This document shows positions 6,124 to 7,806 of a DNA stretch of 7,806 bases, piece by piece. The translations under genes and the position numbers were made by a program. Source of the DNA: Micavibrio aeruginosavorus (GTDB lineage: Bacteria > Pseudomonadota > Alphaproteobacteria > Micavibrionales > Micavibrionaceae); contig QFNK01000079.1 of assembly GCA_003240795.1 (NCBI GenBank), forward strand, positions 1 to 7,806, given 5' to 3'. The notes below the pieces were generated by a model, which worked only from the letters and a program-made list of their open reading frames with translations, made no database searches and was not told where the DNA came from. Each line of letters opens with the position of its first letter. Within the stretch, counting starts at the first letter, position 1.

Positions 6124-7178
6124 AACACCACATACGAAGAAGACTGCATTTCGTTCAGGCGGCTGATCGTCCGTTCGAATTCAAACTCGTAATCATGGCC
6201 GATATAGAGTTTTTCCGGCGGCGCATCGGCGGTGATGATCACGCGGCGCCGTGTATCGTACAAAACGTCGATAAGGGTCATCAGGCGTTTCACCTCGTTC
6301 CGGCGGTCGTAATTCATCTTCGGAATACCCTCGAGGAAGACGGTATGAAACTCCTCCGCAATTTTCAGGTAATCCTCCGCCCCGTGCGGCTGCTCGCAAA
6401 GCTGGGCGAAGGTAAAACGCGCGGTGCCCGCCGCCTCCATCACATGGATGTCGCGGCCCTTCACGCGCAGGGTCATTTCCTCCGGCGTCTTGCCGTCCGT
6501 TATCGCACGGAATACGGCATCGGCCTTTGCCTGCGTTGCCGTGTTCAAAGGCCAGAGATAGGTTTCAAGATCGCGGAGCGCCACGGCGCGGTAATCATTC
6601 GGGCTGTCCAGATGCACGATCTCGCACTGCTTTTTCAAAAGTGCGATGAAAGGCAGGAAATGCTCACGCTGAAGCCCGCCTTCATAGAGACGGTCCGGCT
6701 CCCAGTTGCTGGTCGCAACGACCACGACGCCTTTTTCGAACAGGGCCGTGAACAGGCGCGACAGGATCATGGCGTCGGCGACATCCGTCACATGGAATTC
6801 GTCGAAACATAAAAGGCGCGTATTCGCCGCCACATAGGACGCATAATCGGGAAGAATATTGTCCGCCGCCTTCCCCGCCCGCCGCGCGTGAAGCCAGTCA
6901 TGCGTTTCGATCATGAACGCGTGAAAATGCACGCGGCGTTTCTTGATGTCTGATGGTGCGGCGGCGAGAAACATGTCCATCAGCATGGATTTGCCGCGCC
7001 CGACACCGCCATACATGTAAACGCCGCTGACGTTCCTTTGCGGGAAAAAGAAAAACCGTTTTTCCGACAGATCGTCACAAAGACGCTGAAGCGCAATGAC
7101 CGCCTTCTCCTGCTCCGGATCGGCTTTTAACTCACCCCGCGCAAGGCGGCCGTGATATTCGTCAAGAAGCGCTGACAT
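6120..7178 (-). CDS. zapE: ZapE/AFG1-family P-loop ATPase, 352 aa
   Basis: This is a cell-division or stress ATPase of the AFG1 family; in E. coli ZapE associates with the Z-ring and FtsZ, and AFG1 relatives act in mitochondrial protein quality control. Walker A is GGVGRGKS at about 57-64 and Walker B is LLCFDE at 122-127, followed by FHVTDVADAM. A sensor-like TSNWEPDRLYEGGLQR is at 156-171, with N158 and R171 probable sensor and conserved arginine. The C-terminus has the family ending FEFERTISRLNEMQS. The length is typical. I chose ATG 7178 (MSALLDEYH) because the family begins with such a segment. The frame is open to ATG 7223, but this adds 15 residues lying wholly within tatC. The start overlaps the end of tatC by 17 bp, and the stop overlaps the start of the DUF2336 gene by 4 bp, so the three are probably one operon. 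A gene of this family next to mdh is a common alphaproteobacterial arrangement. Confidence 0.93.
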   Translation of the reverse strand: MSALLDEYHGRLARGELKADPEQEKAVIALQRLCDDLSEKRFFFFPQRNVSGVYMYGGVGRGKSMLMDMFLAAAPSDIKKRRVHFHAFMIETHDWLHARRAGKAADNILPDYASYVAANTRLLCFDEFHVTDVADAMILSRLFTALFEKGVVVVATSNWEPDRLYEGGLQREHFLPFIALLKKQCEIVHLDSPNDYRAVALRDLETYLWPLNTATQAKADAVFRAITDGKTPEEMTLRVKGRDIHVMEAAGTARFTFAQLCEQPHGAEDYLKIAEEFHTVFLEGIPKMNYDRRNEVKRLMTLIDVLYDTRRRVIITADAPPEKLYIGHDYEFEFERTISRLNEMQSSSYVVL

Positions 7179-7806
7179 TGCGCGCTTTCTCGATCCGGCT
7201 GACCAGCAAAATGGAAATTTCATAGAGCAGGCAGATCGGAATGGCGAGCGCGAGCTGGCTGAACACGTCCGGCGGCGTCATGACCGCCGCCACGGCGAAA
7301 ATGCCGACGATCGCATAACGGCGGGCGGCACGCAGACCATTTGCGCCAACGACACCTGCCTGCGCCAGAAGCGCGAGCAGCACAGGAAGCTGAAAGCAAA
7401 ACCCGAACGCGAAGATCAGCGACATGACAAGGTCGAGATACTCCCCGACTTTCGCCTCCAGCTGGATCGGCAAAACCGTTTCATCCCCCGTGCTCTGAAA
7501 GCTTAGAAAGAAAGACCAGGCCGTCGGAATGACCAGGTAATAAACCATCGCGCCGCCGATAAAAAACAGCAGCGGCGTGGCGATCAGGTACGGCAGAAAA
7601 ACATTCTTTTCATTTTTATAAAGGCCCGGCGCAACGAACATCCAGATTTGCGACAGGATGATCGGAAAGGTTAGGAAACATCCCGCGAAGAACGCAACCC
7701 GAAGATACGTGAAAAACGCCTCCGTCAGGCCTGTATAAATCAGACGCTTCGTGCTGCCGTCCCCCATGGCGTCCGCCAGCGGCTGCACCAGAAACGCATA
7801 GATCGG
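7162..7806 (-). CDS. tatC: Sec-independent translocase subunit TatC (partial, N-terminus off the window)
   Basis: TatC is the inner-membrane receptor for twin-arginine signal peptides and works with TatA and TatB to export folded proteins. The visible 214 residues lack only the start, probably the first 30-50 residues with membrane segment 1. The frame is open to the window edge and begins PIYAFLVQPLADAMG, the usual segment after the first span, so the internal GTG at 7788 is not the start. The signature FPIILSQIWMFVAPGLYKNE is at about 47-66 and contains the conserved cytoplasmic-loop Glu (E66). Further spans lie at about 69-95, 121-148 and in two closely spaced helices at 164-200. Where E. 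coli has the Glu of FEVP in the fourth span, this protein has Gln (FQLP), as I recall for alphaproteobacterial TatC. The gene is followed by zapE with a 17-bp overlap. tatA and tatB would be expected to the right, outside the window. Confidence 0.95.
   Translation of the reverse strand, partial: PIYAFLVQPLADAMGDGSTKRLIYTGLTEAFFTYLRVAFFAGCFLTFPIILSQIWMFVAPGLYKNEKNVFLPYLIATPLLFFIGGAMVYYLVIPTAWSFFLSFQSTGDETVLPIQLEAKVGEYLDLVMSLIFAFGFCFQLPVLLALLAQAGVVGANGLRAARRYAIVGIFAVAAVMTPPDVFSQLALAIPICLLYEISILLVSRIEKARNVSAS

Noticed and set aside
6195..6812. A 205-codon plus-strand frame inside zapE
   Set aside because: Shadow of the conserved ATPase gene; Walker motifs on the minus strand settle the coding strand.
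7179..7223. Upstream start giving ZapE 15 extra residues
   Set aside because: The extension lies wholly in tatC and does not resemble the family N-terminus; Met at 7178 begins the normal segment.
7786..7788. GTG as the start of TatC
   Set aside because: The frame continues to the window edge with typical TatC sequence, so the gene is cut by the window rather than short.

Overview
The window looks like a chromosomal segment of an alphaproteobacterium. The evidence is a malate dehydrogenase of the alphaproteobacterial LDH-like type, a DUF2336 repeat protein (a family concentrated in Alphaproteobacteria), a ZapE/AFG1-family ATPase near mdh, a TatC with the FQLP form of its fourth membrane segment, and two perfect TTAA-N7-TTAA boxes of the CtrA type. 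Base composition is moderate, with about 55-58% G+C by hand count in sampled coding stretches. I cannot place it below class; a free-living or predatory Rhodospirillales- or Micavibrio-like lineage is only a guess.

Layout. The left half (1-3534) carries three rightward genes: an unrecognised 302-residue protein (63-971), an unrecognised 248-residue protein (1029-1775) that may be read from a leaderless transcript, and a 542-residue signal-less lytic transglycosylase with a peptidoglycan-binding-like segment (1906-3534). The catalytic part of the last gene is clearly more AT-rich than its flanks. A strong symmetrical hairpin with flanking A and T runs (3552-3583) ends transcription from both sides. 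Beyond it everything but one small gene points left: mdh (3600-4553), a 61-residue rightward ORF (4684-4869) whose end overlaps the next gene tail to tail, then a tight leftward run tatC (partial, enters from the right edge) > zapE > DUF2336 gene, with overlaps of 17 bp and 4 bp.

How the genes fit together. tatC, zapE and the DUF2336 gene are arranged for co-transcription and coupled translation. TatC is the Tat-export receptor, ZapE a membrane-associated P-loop ATPase linked to division or stress, and the DUF2336 protein is of unknown role. mdh supplies the last TCA step and has its own leader. The two CtrA-type boxes, the only two in the window by hand scan of both strands, sit in the leaders of the lytic transglycosylase gene and mdh, suggesting cell-cycle control of both a wall enzyme and a central metabolic enzyme. 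I found no RNA genes, CRISPR arrays, insertion sequences or attachment sites.
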